From: an uncultured Winogradskyella sp. | GTDB taxonomy: Bacteria > Bacteroidota > Bacteroidia > Flavobacteriales > Flavobacteriaceae | Length of the DNA stretch: 64,000 nt | Assembly (NCBI RefSeq): GCF_947498345.1 | Contig: NZ_CANMJY010000010.1 | Location: 99,661-163,660 of the forward strand | Reading direction: 5' to 3' | Position numbers and translations under genes: made by a program | The notes under the pieces: model-generated | Seen by the model: the letters and a program-made list of their open reading frames with translations, nothing else | Told to the model about the DNA's origin: nothing | Databases searched by the model: none | In this document: positions 1 to 8,373 of the stretch, in pieces | Position numbering within the stretch: position 1 is the stretch's first letter | Layout: each line of letters begins with the position of its first letter

Positions 1-1
1 A

Positions 2-157
2 GATGAGTTCTCTAAAGGCTGGTCGTTTCTTACCGCGAAAGAAAAGTACCAATTACTACTCAATTATTTTCCAGATATAGAACAACGTGTTAAGCTAGGT
101 TATATCGCTTCTTTTTTAGGCATTTCTCAAGAGACCTTGAGTCGCATCCGCAAATAG
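2..157 (+). CDS. Crp/Fnr family transcriptional regulator, C-terminal fragment
   Basis: The window opens inside this gene; only the last 51 residues are present and the 5' end lies outside. The visible part is the end of a Crp/Fnr protein: a helix rich in Leu and Tyr, the FPDIEQRV turn, then the DNA-recognition helix-turn-helix YIASFLGISQETLSRIRK directly before the stop. That ending is typical of short Bacteroidetes Crp/Fnr regulators. The N-terminal cyclic-nucleotide-binding-like domain cannot be judged. A target cannot be inferred from the fragment; the next gene starts 65 bases downstream on the same strand. Confidence 0.85.
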   Translation, partial: DEFSKGWSFLTAKEKYQLLLNYFPDIEQRVKLGYIASFLGISQETLSRIRK

Positions 158-222
158 ATTTTTTGATATAAGTCAAAAGTAATACTTTTCATAGTCCTCA
201 TTTTTGTATAAAATATTTAAGT

Positions 223-747
223 ATGAAAAATTCAACGTTATTATTTAGAAGCTTAACCATCATTGTTTTTGTGTCTGGTATTACACATTTAGCAAGTTAT
301 GCATCACAAAAAGAGGCTGTTAATTATGGTTATAAAGAACCTGTAGATTCACACCAGAAACAAGAGCTTACTGCGGATGAAGCTTCAGAGAACACTACTG
401 ACTATAATCTGGAAACAGATTATATCCTTGGCAAATGGAAAGTAACCTACAACAGCAAAGATTTTAAAGGTGCTGTAGTCTATAGTATTAAAAAAAAGGG
501 AGAGACTTTTAATGCCTATACCCATCAATATTTAGATGAAAAAGGTTATGCTGAAAAAGCAGAAGGTGCTAAAACTTTAACCATTACATCTTTTGATGGT
601 TATAAAGGAAAAGGTGTATATGTTTTTGACTATAAGAACGAAAAACATCAAGTCGATTGCCAGATTGATATGGTAGACGAAAACACCTTTAAGTTAAGCT
701 ATGATTATTATGGTTATAGTGATGTAGAAACCTGGAAAAGACAGTAG
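223..747 (+). CDS. exported hypothetical protein
   Basis: A 174-residue protein with an N-terminal hydrophobic segment (about residues 7-25) ending in small residues near ASYA, which fits a Sec signal peptide. A low-complexity linker follows, then a beta-rich domain starting at ILGKWKVTY (about residue 68). That domain has alternating aromatic and charged residues up to a final ETWKRQ, a pattern seen in small lipocalin-like or DUF2147-like exported domains; this similarity is weak. Its stop lies two bases before the start of the hydroxylase gene, so the two are probably co-transcribed. Function unknown. Confidence 0.75.
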   Translation: MKNSTLLFRSLTIIVFVSGITHLASYASQKEAVNYGYKEPVDSHQKQELTADEASENTTDYNLETDYILGKWKVTYNSKDFKGAVVYSIKKKGETFNAYTHQYLDEKGYAEKAEGAKTLTITSFDGYKGKGVYVFDYKNEKHQVDCQIDMVDENTFKLSYDYYGYSDVETWKRQ

Positions 748-749
748 TT

Positions 750-1640
750 ATGATTGAATTTTTATCAGAAAAACTAGACTGGATAGATGTACAATATTGG
801 TTTTACATTTTTAATAATTTAAGTCTCATCTACATCATCCTTCCATTTTTTGTATTAGAGCTCATTAGGTATGCTTACTTAAAAAAGTTAAATAAGGATT
901 TAATTTTAGACAGTATTGCCAATGTTATCACTTTTGGTGGATTCTTTTTAGTAGAAATAATATTGGGTCTTTTAGCGATAACCAAGGTGTATTTTTGGGT
1001 GTACAACAACTTTAGTTTGCCACATTTAGAATTAAACGGGGTAACCATTATCACCTGTATTTTGTTGGCAGATTTCGCCTACTATTGGGAACACAGAATG
1101 ATGCATAGAATAGGTATTGGTTGGGCAACGCATACGGTTCATCATAGTTCGCCTCATTTTAATATGTCTGTTGCGTACCAATTTGGACCTTTAGACGCTA
1201 TTTTACCTGTTGTATTTTCGTTGCCTTTAGTGATGCTTGGTTTTGATCCTGTTTTGGTATTGTTGAGTGAAGTCTTTGTTCAGGTGTTTCAAACCTTATT
1301 GCATACAGAGATTATAGGTAAACTAACCAAGCCAGTAGAATTCATTTTTAATACACCATCTCATCATCGTGTGCATCATGGTTCTAACAGACAGTATTGG
1401 GACAAAAACTATGCTGGTATTTTCATCATTTGGGACAGACTTCTTGGGACTTTTGAGCCCGAAGTAGAAAAAGTACGTTATGGTATTTCAGAACCACTTA
1501 ATAGTCATAATCCAATTAAAGTGTTTTTTCATGGCATATCAAGACTTATTAGAAAATTGAAAAAAGTAAAAGGATTCAAAAACAAACTACTTGTTTTTGT
1601 AAAACCACCAGATTGGATGCCTAAAGGCATCAACCAATAA
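750..1640 (+). CDS. sterol desaturase / fatty acid hydroxylase superfamily protein
   Basis: An integral-membrane di-iron oxygenase of 296 residues. The family's histidine clusters are visible: HRMMH at residues 115-119, HTVHH at 128-132 and HHRVHH at 205-210, with an extra His at 185. They should bind two irons at the cytoplasmic membrane face. Hydrophobic segments at about 15-45, 58-82, 96-112 and 148-180 fit the usual four-helix layout. Family members hydroxylate or desaturate lipids such as fatty acids, sterols or carotenoids; the substrate here is not deducible. It follows the exported protein by two bases and precedes the VOC gene by 13, suggesting one operon. Confidence 0.9.
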   Translation: MIEFLSEKLDWIDVQYWFYIFNNLSLIYIILPFFVLELIRYAYLKKLNKDLILDSIANVITFGGFFLVEIILGLLAITKVYFWVYNNFSLPHLELNGVTIITCILLADFAYYWEHRMMHRIGIGWATHTVHHSSPHFNMSVAYQFGPLDAILPVVFSLPLVMLGFDPVLVLLSEVFVQVFQTLLHTEIIGKLTKPVEFIFNTPSHHRVHHGSNRQYWDKNYAGIFIIWDRLLGTFEPEVEKVRYGISEPLNSHNPIKVFFHGISRLIRKLKKVKGFKNKLLVFVKPPDWMPKGINQ

Positions 1641-1653
1641 TAAATTATTGAGT

Positions 1654-2376
1654 ATGAAAGCGAATAACCCGATTTTTGCAGATTTATCTACCTATTCATT
1701 AAAGGAAACAATGTTCTTTTATGAAGATGTTTTTAACTGGAAATATTATAAAAGCAACGATTATTATTTAGCCTATAAAAATGATAAAGAAGTCGTTGGT
1801 TTATATGAAACTCCAGAAAAATTTAAACAAATGCGCATGCCGCACTTTTGGATGACTTATATACAAGTAAATGATGTTAGTACTACTGTTGCGAAAGCCA
1901 GGGCATTAGGTGGTATTATTGAAATGGAACAATCATTAGATAGTTTTGGCAAGGTTGCATTAATCAGAGACCCACAAGGAGCAGGTTTTACGATTTATGA
2001 AGGAGATCAACTAAAATCTACAAGAACTCAAAATGAACCTGACACTTTAATCTGGAATGAGTTACATGTTTCTGATGCTCAAAACATTATCCCTTTTTAT
2101 GAAGGTATTTTTGATTGGCAATTTCATGAAGCAAGTGTAGGTTATTTTAAAATATATAACAGTAATAACAAACATATTGCAGATACCTTAGAAATTAGCA
2201 ATAGTGATAAAGGGAAGTATGAATATTGGGTTTGTGTTTTTGGTGTTAGTAGTATAGAGAAAACCAAAAGTAGGATTCTAAATAATGGAGGGACTATGGT
2301 TAATGATGATGGAGAAAGAATCTTCTATACGGATCACTCTGGTCAGGCATTTTTTTATATTAAAGAAGTCTTATGA
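1654..2376 (+). CDS. VOC family protein with two glyoxalase-like domains
   Basis: A 240-residue protein made of two tandem vicinal-oxygen-chelate modules, about residues 6-118 and 130-240. Each has the betaalphabetabetabeta pattern, for example FFYEDVFNWKYY and the later FYEGIFDWQFH, followed by a strand near FTIYEG or FFYIKE. Such two-module proteins are usually single-chain glyoxalase/bleomycin-resistance homologues of unknown substrate. The ATG at 1654 is preferred to an in-frame TTG six bases upstream. It lies 13 bases after the hydroxylase gene, on the same strand. Confidence 0.85.
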   Translation: MKANNPIFADLSTYSLKETMFFYEDVFNWKYYKSNDYYLAYKNDKEVVGLYETPEKFKQMRMPHFWMTYIQVNDVSTTVAKARALGGIIEMEQSLDSFGKVALIRDPQGAGFTIYEGDQLKSTRTQNEPDTLIWNELHVSDAQNIIPFYEGIFDWQFHEASVGYFKIYNSNNKHIADTLEISNSDKGKYEYWVCVFGVSSIEKTKSRILNNGGTMVNDDGERIFYTDHSGQAFFYIKEVL

Positions 2377-2527
2377 GTCATAAGCTTTAACTAATTACGA
2401 AACTGTCAAACTTATAAATTGAATGTATTTAATTACAGATTAATGTTATTTCGTACAACTAAAGTCTAAGTACTACTTCTACGTTATAGCTTTTGCAACT
2501 TTACTAAATGATTTAGCATAATCTTAT

Positions 2528-3490
2528 TTAAAACACGTATTGTTTTCTGTAGGCATTTGGCGTTATAGAGGTATATTTTAAAAAGAGTTTTCTAAAGGTT
2601 TTTGGGTCATTGTAACCAACATCAAACTGTATAGCAGAAATACTATCACTACTACTTACAAGCAATTCTTTGGCTTTTTCAATCCTAACACGTTGTAAAT
2701 AGGCGTTGGGAGTATTTCCGCAGCTCAACTTAAATCGCCTTACTAAAGTTCTTTCTCCAAGATTGCAATGGGCAGCGACTTCTGCGTTGGTAATTTTTCT
2801 CATATAGTTTTGCTCAATATATTGTTGCGCTTTTAAGATGTTACTATCCGAATGATCTTTTTGTGCATTAAACAATACAAACTGGCCTTGAGAATTATTA
2901 TTATAGTTAATTTGAAATACACCTATTGCCCACTGTGTAGCTTCTTTACCATAAAACCGATCAATTAAATAAATAATTAAATTTAAAAAAGAGAAAGCGC
3001 CTCCATTTGTAAAAATTTTTTGATCTTCTGTGATAATGTTATGCTTACGATGTTTGGCTTTGGGAAATAGCCTTTTAAACTCCTGTGTTTGTAACCAATG
3101 TGTGGTACATCGTTTATTGTTGAGAAGACCTGCACCACCAAGTAAGAAGGCTCCAGAGCATATACTGGCAATATAGGCTCCTTTGTTATACTGTTTTACC
3201 AACCAATTACAAAGCGCTTGGTTATCTTCGATTGCTTTCTCAATATTAGATTGTATGGCAGGTACAATAATTAGATCGGCTTTTTTAATTTCATGAAATT
3301 TTGCTTGTGCATGTAGAGAAAAAAGGCCACCAACTATGGATTGTTTTTTTTTACTACCTGCCAAAATTAATCGGGTATTGGAGTTAGTAAATTGTATAAT
3401 AGAAGACAGTATTTTGTAACTCCCAGAAATACTACTGACTACTACATCTGCATCAGGAACCGCAATGACTATATTATTTAATTTACGCAC
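2528..3490 (-). CDS. GlxA-type transcriptional regulator (DJ-1/PfpI plus AraC HTH)
   Basis: A 320-residue regulator. The N-terminal DJ-1/PfpI-like domain (about 5-190) includes the nucleophile-elbow-like IASICSGAFLLGGAG with Cys111. The C-terminal AraC domain (about 222-318) has two helix-turn-helix units, KITNAEVAAHCNLGERTLVRRF and the AIQFDVGYNDPKTFRKLF helix. Members usually sense small molecules or act in amine and aldehyde metabolism. The start codon appears to be GTG at 3488-3490. It is divergent from the DinB gene across a 164-base gap, so it could control that gene, but no operator was recognised. Confidence 0.9.
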   Translation of the reverse strand: MRKLNNIVIAVPDADVVVSSISGSYKILSSIIQFTNSNTRLILAGSKKKQSIVGGLFSLHAQAKFHEIKKADLIIVPAIQSNIEKAIEDNQALCNWLVKQYNKGAYIASICSGAFLLGGAGLLNNKRCTTHWLQTQEFKRLFPKAKHRKHNIITEDQKIFTNGGAFSFLNLIIYLIDRFYGKEATQWAIGVFQINYNNNSQGQFVLFNAQKDHSDSNILKAQQYIEQNYMRKITNAEVAAHCNLGERTLVRRFKLSCGNTPNAYLQRVRIEKAKELLVSSSDSISAIQFDVGYNDPKTFRKLFLKYTSITPNAYRKQYVF

Positions 3491-3654
3491 AGATTCTCAA
3501 TTTTAATTAAAAAGGTAATTTGTCCAAATTTACCCTCTTTTTGGCAAAAAAGCAAAACAAGAATATAGGTAGAACCTTTAATTTTGATTGTGAATTATAT
3601 GAGGCTTTGTACACTTTTATTCATAAAAGTAAGCCTTATGCTAAAATTTTAATC

Positions 3655-4260
3655 ATGAAATTAATTACATTATTTACGGCACTGATTGTATCTACTATGA
3701 TATTTTCTCAAGAGACAACGGATTATAAAAAACCTGCTATCGATATTTTAACTCAAACCTATAAGGTATTAGATGACAAAGTTTCAAACCTTACTGAAGC
3801 AGAATTAAGGTATGTACCACAAGATGATGGATGGTCTATCTTAAATAATTTAGAACATTTGGCATTTGTAGAAAAAGTATTGAATAAAGGGTTGAGTGAT
3901 ATGATCGAAGCCGGAGATATTCAAACTGATAAAGACTTAAGCATGAATGATTGGCTAGTAATTTCGCAAGTGACAGACAGAACTAATAAAGCAAAGACAC
4001 CACCAAAATTTGAACCACAACCAGAACTTAAGGATAAAGGAAGAGATTATTTTATGGCTGAAATCAAAAAGTACAGAGATCATACACTTTGGCTAATAAA
4101 AGATTCAAAACTTAATCTGCGCAAAATTTTCGGGCCCTATCTTTATGGTGAAGCTGACGGCCTTCAACAAGCTTTAATAATAGGAGCACATTGTTATCGT
4201 CATACTGTTCAAATTGATGAGGTTTTAAAAGAGATGTACTCTGAAAAGGAAAAAGAATAA
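3655..4260 (+). CDS. exported DinB-family protein
   Basis: The open frame extends upstream to 3520, but the ATG at 3655 gives a clean signal peptide (residues 1-18, ending IFSQ), so this start is chosen; the protein is then 201 residues. The four-helix DinB fold is suggested by the three conserved histidines: His68 in NNLEHLAF, and His179 and His183 in AHCYRHTVQ. In the family these bind a divalent metal; relatives are thiol- or amine-dependent transferases or hydrolases, and many have no known reaction. An exported DinB is less common than the cytosolic type. It is divergent from the GlxA regulator. Confidence 0.85.
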   Translation: MKLITLFTALIVSTMIFSQETTDYKKPAIDILTQTYKVLDDKVSNLTEAELRYVPQDDGWSILNNLEHLAFVEKVLNKGLSDMIEAGDIQTDKDLSMNDWLVISQVTDRTNKAKTPPKFEPQPELKDKGRDYFMAEIKKYRDHTLWLIKDSKLNLRKIFGPYLYGEADGLQQALIIGAHCYRHTVQIDEVLKEMYSEKEKE

Positions 4261-4341
4261 TATAGAAGTTGAAGACAATACATACTATTAAGCAAAATAA
4301 TTAATGTACGACAAAGTGCTATTTTCTTTACTTAAAACCTC

Positions 4342-4349
4342 TACTTTTG
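4342..4349 (+). promoter_or_regulatory. candidate -7 box for the MATE gene
   Basis: TACTTTTG matches the Bacteroidetes -7 consensus TAnnTTTG and ends four bases before the ATG at 4354. Transcription from it would start at or very near the start codon, giving a leaderless or almost leaderless message. The upstream -33 element is weak. The assignment rests on motif match only. Confidence 0.4.
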
Positions 4350-4353
4350 CGCT

Positions 4354-5736
4354 ATGTTTTTGCGCAACTACACCAAAGAGTTTAAATACAATCTAAGACT
4401 AGCTTCCCCAGTGATTTTGGGTATGCTTGGGCATACCTTTGTGAGTTTTGTAGATAATGTGATGGTTGGGCAATTAGGCGCTGCAGAATTAGCAGCGGTA
4501 TCTTTGGGTAATAGCTTTATTTTTATTGCCATGTCCATTGGTATTGGGTTTTCTACTGCGATTACACCTTTAGTAGCTGAAGCAGATTCTGAGCAAAACT
4601 TTATTAAAGGCAAATCTGTTTTTAAACATGGGTTTTTTCTGTGTACGGTTTTAGGTTTAGTACTTTTTTTAATGGAATTGGTAGCAAAACCTTTAATGTA
4701 TGTGATGGATCAGCCAGAAGAAGTGGTGGAGCTCGCTATTCCGTATTTAGATTTAGTAGCTTTTTCGTTAGTGCCTTTAATTGTCTTTCAGGCATTTAAG
4801 CAATTTAGTGATGGTTTATCCTTAACTAAATATCCTATGTATGCAACGATAGTAGCTAATGTGCTTAATGTAACCATTAACTATGTGCTGATTTTTGGAA
4901 AGTTTGGTTGTCCTCAAATGGGCATTGTTGGTGCAGCTGTTGGGACCTTAGCATCGCGCTTTGTTATGCTCTTTTTCTTATGGTGGTTGTTAGCTAAAAA
5001 GGAAAAATCTAAGGCTTATGTTACGAATATAAAGTTCTTTAAACTCAGTAAGCAGCCACTCAAAAAATTAACAAATCTTGGTCTACCTAGTGCTATGCAA
5101 ATGTTTTTTGAGGTTGGTATTTTTACAGCTGCAATATGGCTTAGTGGTACGTTAGGTAAAAATGCACAAGCCGCCAACCAGATTGCTTTAAACTTATCTT
5201 CTATGACCTTTATGGTAGCTATGGGATTAAGTGTTGCAGCTATGATACGTGTAGGTAATCAAAAAGGGCTAAAAGATTTTAGAGCCTTAAAGCGTATTGC
5301 AGAATCTATATTTTTAGTAGGCTTTATTTTTGCTGTAGTATTTGCTCTGTTCTTTGTTGTTTTTCATACAGCATTACCAGATTTGTATGTCGATTTAGAT
5401 GATCCTGCAAATGCAGTAGATACAGTAGAAGTAGTGAAAATAGCATCAACCTTATTATTGGCTGCAGCAGTGTTTCAGATTAGTGATAGTCTTCAGATTA
5501 TTGCGCTTGGGGCTTTGCGTGGCTTACAAGATGTTATGATTCCAACTCTGATTACCTTTATTTCGTATTGGGTTGTTGGTTTTCCGATTAGTTATTTTTT
5601 AGGTAAAGAAGATGCTTATGGAAGTCTGGGAATCTGGCTTGGACTACTCGCTGGGTTGAGTGTCGCAGCAATTTTATTGTATTTTAGGTTTAATTATTTG
5701 ACGAAGCGTTTAATTTTGCAACAAGATAAAAGTTAA
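4354..5736 (+). CDS. MATE family efflux transporter
   Basis: A 460-residue polytopic membrane protein with about twelve hydrophobic segments in two similar halves. The opening LRLASPVILGMLGHTFVSFVD with VDNVMVGQLG, and the second-half GLPSAMQMFFEVG, are typical of NorM/DinF-like MATE carriers, which export cationic drugs or metabolites in exchange for Na+ or H+. It sits at the head of a three-gene run with a small acidic protein (three bases after its stop) and a PAP2 phosphatase. It lies 22 kb from the polysaccharide locus, so a role as that locus's missing flippase is unsupported. The substrate is unknown. Confidence 0.92.
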   Translation: MFLRNYTKEFKYNLRLASPVILGMLGHTFVSFVDNVMVGQLGAAELAAVSLGNSFIFIAMSIGIGFSTAITPLVAEADSEQNFIKGKSVFKHGFFLCTVLGLVLFLMELVAKPLMYVMDQPEEVVELAIPYLDLVAFSLVPLIVFQAFKQFSDGLSLTKYPMYATIVANVLNVTINYVLIFGKFGCPQMGIVGAAVGTLASRFVMLFFLWWLLAKKEKSKAYVTNIKFFKLSKQPLKKLTNLGLPSAMQMFFEVGIFTAAIWLSGTLGKNAQAANQIALNLSSMTFMVAMGLSVAAMIRVGNQKGLKDFRALKRIAESIFLVGFIFAVVFALFFVVFHTALPDLYVDLDDPANAVDTVEVVKIASTLLLAAAVFQISDSLQIIALGALRGLQDVMIPTLITFISYWVVGFPISYFLGKEDAYGSLGIWLGLLAGLSVAAILLYFRFNYLTKRLILQQDKS

Positions 5737-5739
5737 AAT

Positions 5740-5967
5740 ATGGAACTACCAAAGTTTATACTTGGCGATAATACCGATTATCCAGATGCAATTTTCATTA
5801 TACATACAGAGTTTCCGAGATTCATAATCAATCTTGAAAATGATGAAGTCGAGTGGTTTGAAGAATTTGATCAGCATGACCAAAAGGAATTAGAAACCGA
5901 AACAGAAAATTATATAAAACAAGCCACAGCGTTTTATGATAGGGAAGTGGCAAGATACGATGACTAA
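5740..5967 (+). CDS. small acidic hypothetical protein
   Basis: A 75-residue soluble protein rich in Asp and Glu, with no signal peptide or membrane segment. It has the look of a small alpha/beta protein: strands around FIIHTEFPRFIINLEN, then an acidic helix ending in YDREVARYDD. It starts three bases after the MATE stop and its stop codon overlaps the PAP2 start by one base, which strongly supports translation within this operon. Conserved small proteins of this type are frequent in Flavobacteriaceae; no function is recognised. Confidence 0.8.
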   Translation: MELPKFILGDNTDYPDAIFIIHTEFPRFIINLENDEVEWFEEFDQHDQKELETETENYIKQATAFYDREVARYDD

Positions 5968-6539
5968 TGCTGGATAAACTTTTAGATTTAGATACTCAAT
6001 TTTTTCTTTACCTAAATAAATTAGGGTCGCCTACTTGGGATAACTTGTGGTTGATTATTACAGACGAATTTACTTTTGCACCACTTTATGCTGTGCTTTT
6101 ATTCCTGATTTATAAAAAATATGGTGCAAAATCATTGCTTATTATGGTTTTGGTTATAGCAGCTATGATAACCTTTACAGATCAAATAACCAACCTCTTT
6201 AAAGATGGCTTTATGCGTCCAAGACCTTGTCGCTTAGATGAGCTAAAGGCAGACGGTATGCGTTTTATTGCTGAACGCTGTGGTAAGTATGGATTCTTTT
6301 CTGGACATTCATCAAATTCAATGGCAGCAGCTGTGTTTGGAGGTTTGGTCTTACGACCTTATTTTAAAAATTTAATATTTTTCCTTTTACTTTGGAGTTT
6401 TATAGTTGCCTACAGTAGAATTTATGTTGGAGTGCATTATCCAATAGATATCTTATGCGGAATGACCTTTGGAGCATTGGCAGGTTTTGGATTTTACAAA
6501 TTGAATACTTATTTACTCAAACGAATAGTTACTCATTAG
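5967..6539 (+). CDS. PAP2 superfamily membrane phosphatase
   Basis: A 190-residue protein with about five transmembrane helices. The three catalytic motifs of the lipid phosphatase/acid phosphatase superfamily are present: K79-x6-R86-P87, SGH at 112-114 (nucleophile-assisting region), and SR at 150-151 followed by H157 and D161. Likely substrates are undecaprenyl pyrophosphate or phosphatidic/phosphatidylglycerol phosphates at the outer face of the inner membrane. The start overlaps the preceding stop by one base, and the gene converges with the GT2 gene with an 11-base overlap of the 3' ends. Confidence 0.9.
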   Translation: MLDKLLDLDTQFFLYLNKLGSPTWDNLWLIITDEFTFAPLYAVLLFLIYKKYGAKSLLIMVLVIAAMITFTDQITNLFKDGFMRPRPCRLDELKADGMRFIAERCGKYGFFSGHSSNSMAAAVFGGLVLRPYFKNLIFFLLLWSFIVAYSRIYVGVHYPIDILCGMTFGALAGFGFYKLNTYLLKRIVTH

Positions 6540-7245
6540 ATTCTGTAATTTTATAATTTATATATTTTTTCTTCATCCAGAGGTAGGCAAAACAATCTAT
6601 AAAAGGACCAAATAATCTATTTCTTAATCCAAATTTTGCAGTGCCAGCTACTCTGGGGAAATGCCGAACAGGAATTTGTTTTACTTTACCATTTTGTAAT
6701 ATAACCATAGCTGGAAGAAAACGATGTAAGCCTTTAAACATAGGTATGCGCTTAGCGTATTCTGTTTTTATGACCTTAAGCGGACAACCTGTATCATCCA
6801 TACCGTCGCGAGTAAAGGCACGCCTGATACTATTGGCAATTTTTGAAGATATTTGCTTTATAAAAGTATCTTTTCGGTTTAAACGTACACCAGTTACCAT
6901 ATCATAAGAATCTATATACTCTAATAGTATATTAAAATCTTCTGGGGAGGTTTGTAAATCAGCATCTATGTAGCCAACCAACTCAGAATCTACATGGTCA
7001 AAACCAGCTTTAATGGTAGCACTTAGACCTTTGTTTTCGTTAAATGAAATATAAGCGAAAGCATTATTACTTTGGCAAATAGTTTTAATTAAAGAGAGGC
7101 TACTGTCCGAAGACCCATCATTAACAAATAAAACTGTAGTAGAAACAGAAGCTATTTTTAGGTACTTAGAGAGTTCATTCTCAACACGCTTAAGATTATC
7201 TTCTTCGTTATAAACAGGAACTATGATGGTGAACATGTACTTCAT
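6529..7245 (-). CDS. glycosyltransferase family 2 protein
   Basis: A 238-residue GT-A enzyme beginning with the classic TIIVPVYNEEDNL strand and loop. It has FVNDGSSDSS for nucleotide binding and a D-x-D equivalent in YIDADLQTSP. The pattern is that of dolichyl-phosphate mannose synthase or ArnC-like enzymes, which transfer a sugar to a polyprenyl phosphate, but the C-terminal membrane helices of ArnC are absent. The acceptor is unknown. It lies 33 bases downstream of the MeaB gene on the same strand and may be in its transcript. Confidence 0.88.
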   Translation of the reverse strand: MKYMFTIIVPVYNEEDNLKRVENELSKYLKIASVSTTVLFVNDGSSDSSLSLIKTICQSNNAFAYISFNENKGLSATIKAGFDHVDSELVGYIDADLQTSPEDFNILLEYIDSYDMVTGVRLNRKDTFIKQISSKIANSIRRAFTRDGMDDTGCPLKVIKTEYAKRIPMFKGLHRFLPAMVILQNGKVKQIPVRHFPRVAGTAKFGLRNRLFGPFIDCFAYLWMKKKYINYKITESNE

Positions 7246-7278
7246 ATAGTCTGTAATTATCTTATAAAGCGTTTACTT

Positions 7279-8358
7279 TTATAGTGAGAGTAAATACTCA
7301 GCTGCAGCAAATGGTGTTGTTTTACCAGTTTCAACCAATTCAATTTGCTTTTGTAATTCTTTTTTAATTTTTGTTGAATTGTAGAAATTAGATTTTAAAC
7401 GCTCTTCAATTGTTTGTACTAACCAAAAAGTGTTCTGGTTATTACGATTCTGTTCAAAATAATGATTAGTAGTTGTAGTTTTTAAATAGTCTTCAATCAA
7501 TTCCCAGGCATCAGAAATACCCTCTCTTTTAAGAGCACTACAGAGTGATACTTTTGGTAACCATCCCGATGCTTTTTCGGGATACAAGTGTAAAGCTCTA
7601 TTAAATTCAACTTTAGCCGATTTTGCAGCTTTTAGGTTATCTCCATCAGCTTTATTAATAACTATAGCATCAGCCATTTCAATAATACCACGCTTAATTC
7701 CTTGTAATTCATCACCAGCGCCAGCAAGTTTTAACAATAAAAAGAAGTCAACCATACTATGTACGGCAGTTTCACTTTGCCCAACTCCTACAGTTTCGAT
7801 GATGATAGTGTCAAAGCCAGCTGCTTCACATAGAATAATGGTTTCTCTGGTTTTTCTGGCAACACCGCCTAAAGAATTTCCAGATGGTGATGGTCTTATA
7901 AAAGCATTCTTATCTTTTACCAGGTCTTCCATTCGCGTTTTATCACCAAGAATACTGCCTTTACTTAATGTACTACTGGGATCAACTGCTAAGACAGCAA
8001 CTTTTTTTCCAATGTTGGTAAGGTAACTGCCAAAAGCTTCAATAAAAGTACTTTTACCTACACCAGGAACGCCAGTAATACCAATTCTTACAGAATTGTT
8101 AGCGTGAGGTAGACATTTGGTAATAATTTTTTGAGCTTTCTTTGTATGTGCTTGATTAGTACTTTCTACTAAAGTAATAGCTCTACTTAGATCTGTAATA
8201 TTTCCACAGGTAATACCAGCAACTAAATCCTCAACCGAAGGTTGTTGTTTGCGCTTAGATTTTATGGATTTTGCTGAGTCTTTATTTAAAGTTTCCGGTG
8301 GTTCAATACCATCTTTTTCATGCAAAGTAGATCTATATGTTTGTTTGTTTTTAGCCAC
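7279..8358 (-). CDS. meaB: methylmalonyl-CoA mutase-associated GTPase MeaB
   Basis: A 359-residue G3E-type P-loop GTPase that protects and reloads adenosylcobalamin on methylmalonyl-CoA mutase. Visible are the Walker A loop GVPGVGKST (about 96-104), the metal/switch segment ending VDPSS, the IIETVGVGQSE Walker B/switch region (about 188-197) and the base-specificity motif NKADG (about 235). An N-terminal Lys-rich extension of about 40 residues precedes the conserved core. No mutase gene lies in the window, so the partner must be encoded elsewhere. A short inverted repeat inside the gene (7563-7583) encodes part of YPEKASGW. The DUF2911 gene is 15 bases upstream on the same strand. Confidence 0.95.
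   Translation of the reverse strand: MAKNKQTYRSTLHEKDGIEPPETLNKDSAKSIKSKRKQQPSVEDLVAGITCGNITDLSRAITLVESTNQAHTKKAQKIITKCLPHANNSVRIGITGVPGVGKSTFIEAFGSYLTNIGKKVAVLAVDPSSTLSKGSILGDKTRMEDLVKDKNAFIRPSPSGNSLGGVARKTRETIILCEAAGFDTIIIETVGVGQSETAVHSMVDFFLLLKLAGAGDELQGIKRGIIEMADAIVINKADGDNLKAAKSAKVEFNRALHLYPEKASGWLPKVSLCSALKREGISDAWELIEDYLKTTTTNHYFEQNRNNQNTFWLVQTIEERLKSNFYNSTKIKKELQKQIELVETGKTTPFAAAEYLLSL
7563..7583. repeat. hairpin-forming inverted repeat inside meaB
   Basis: Perfect 7-base arms ATCCCGA and TCGGGAT flank a 7-base loop. GC-rich hairpins of this shape are common intergenic repeats in Flavobacteriaceae. Here the sequence is read in frame as part of the MeaB protein. Whether this is a captured dispersed repeat is inference. 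Confidence 0.45.
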
Positions 8359-8373
8359 TTTGCAATCTTGTTT

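Noticed and set aside
4354..5736. MATE transporter as the missing Wzx flippase for the polysaccharide locus
   Set aside because: MATE and Wzx share the MOP superfamily, but the gene is 22 kb away in an unrelated operon and looks like a NorM-type pump.
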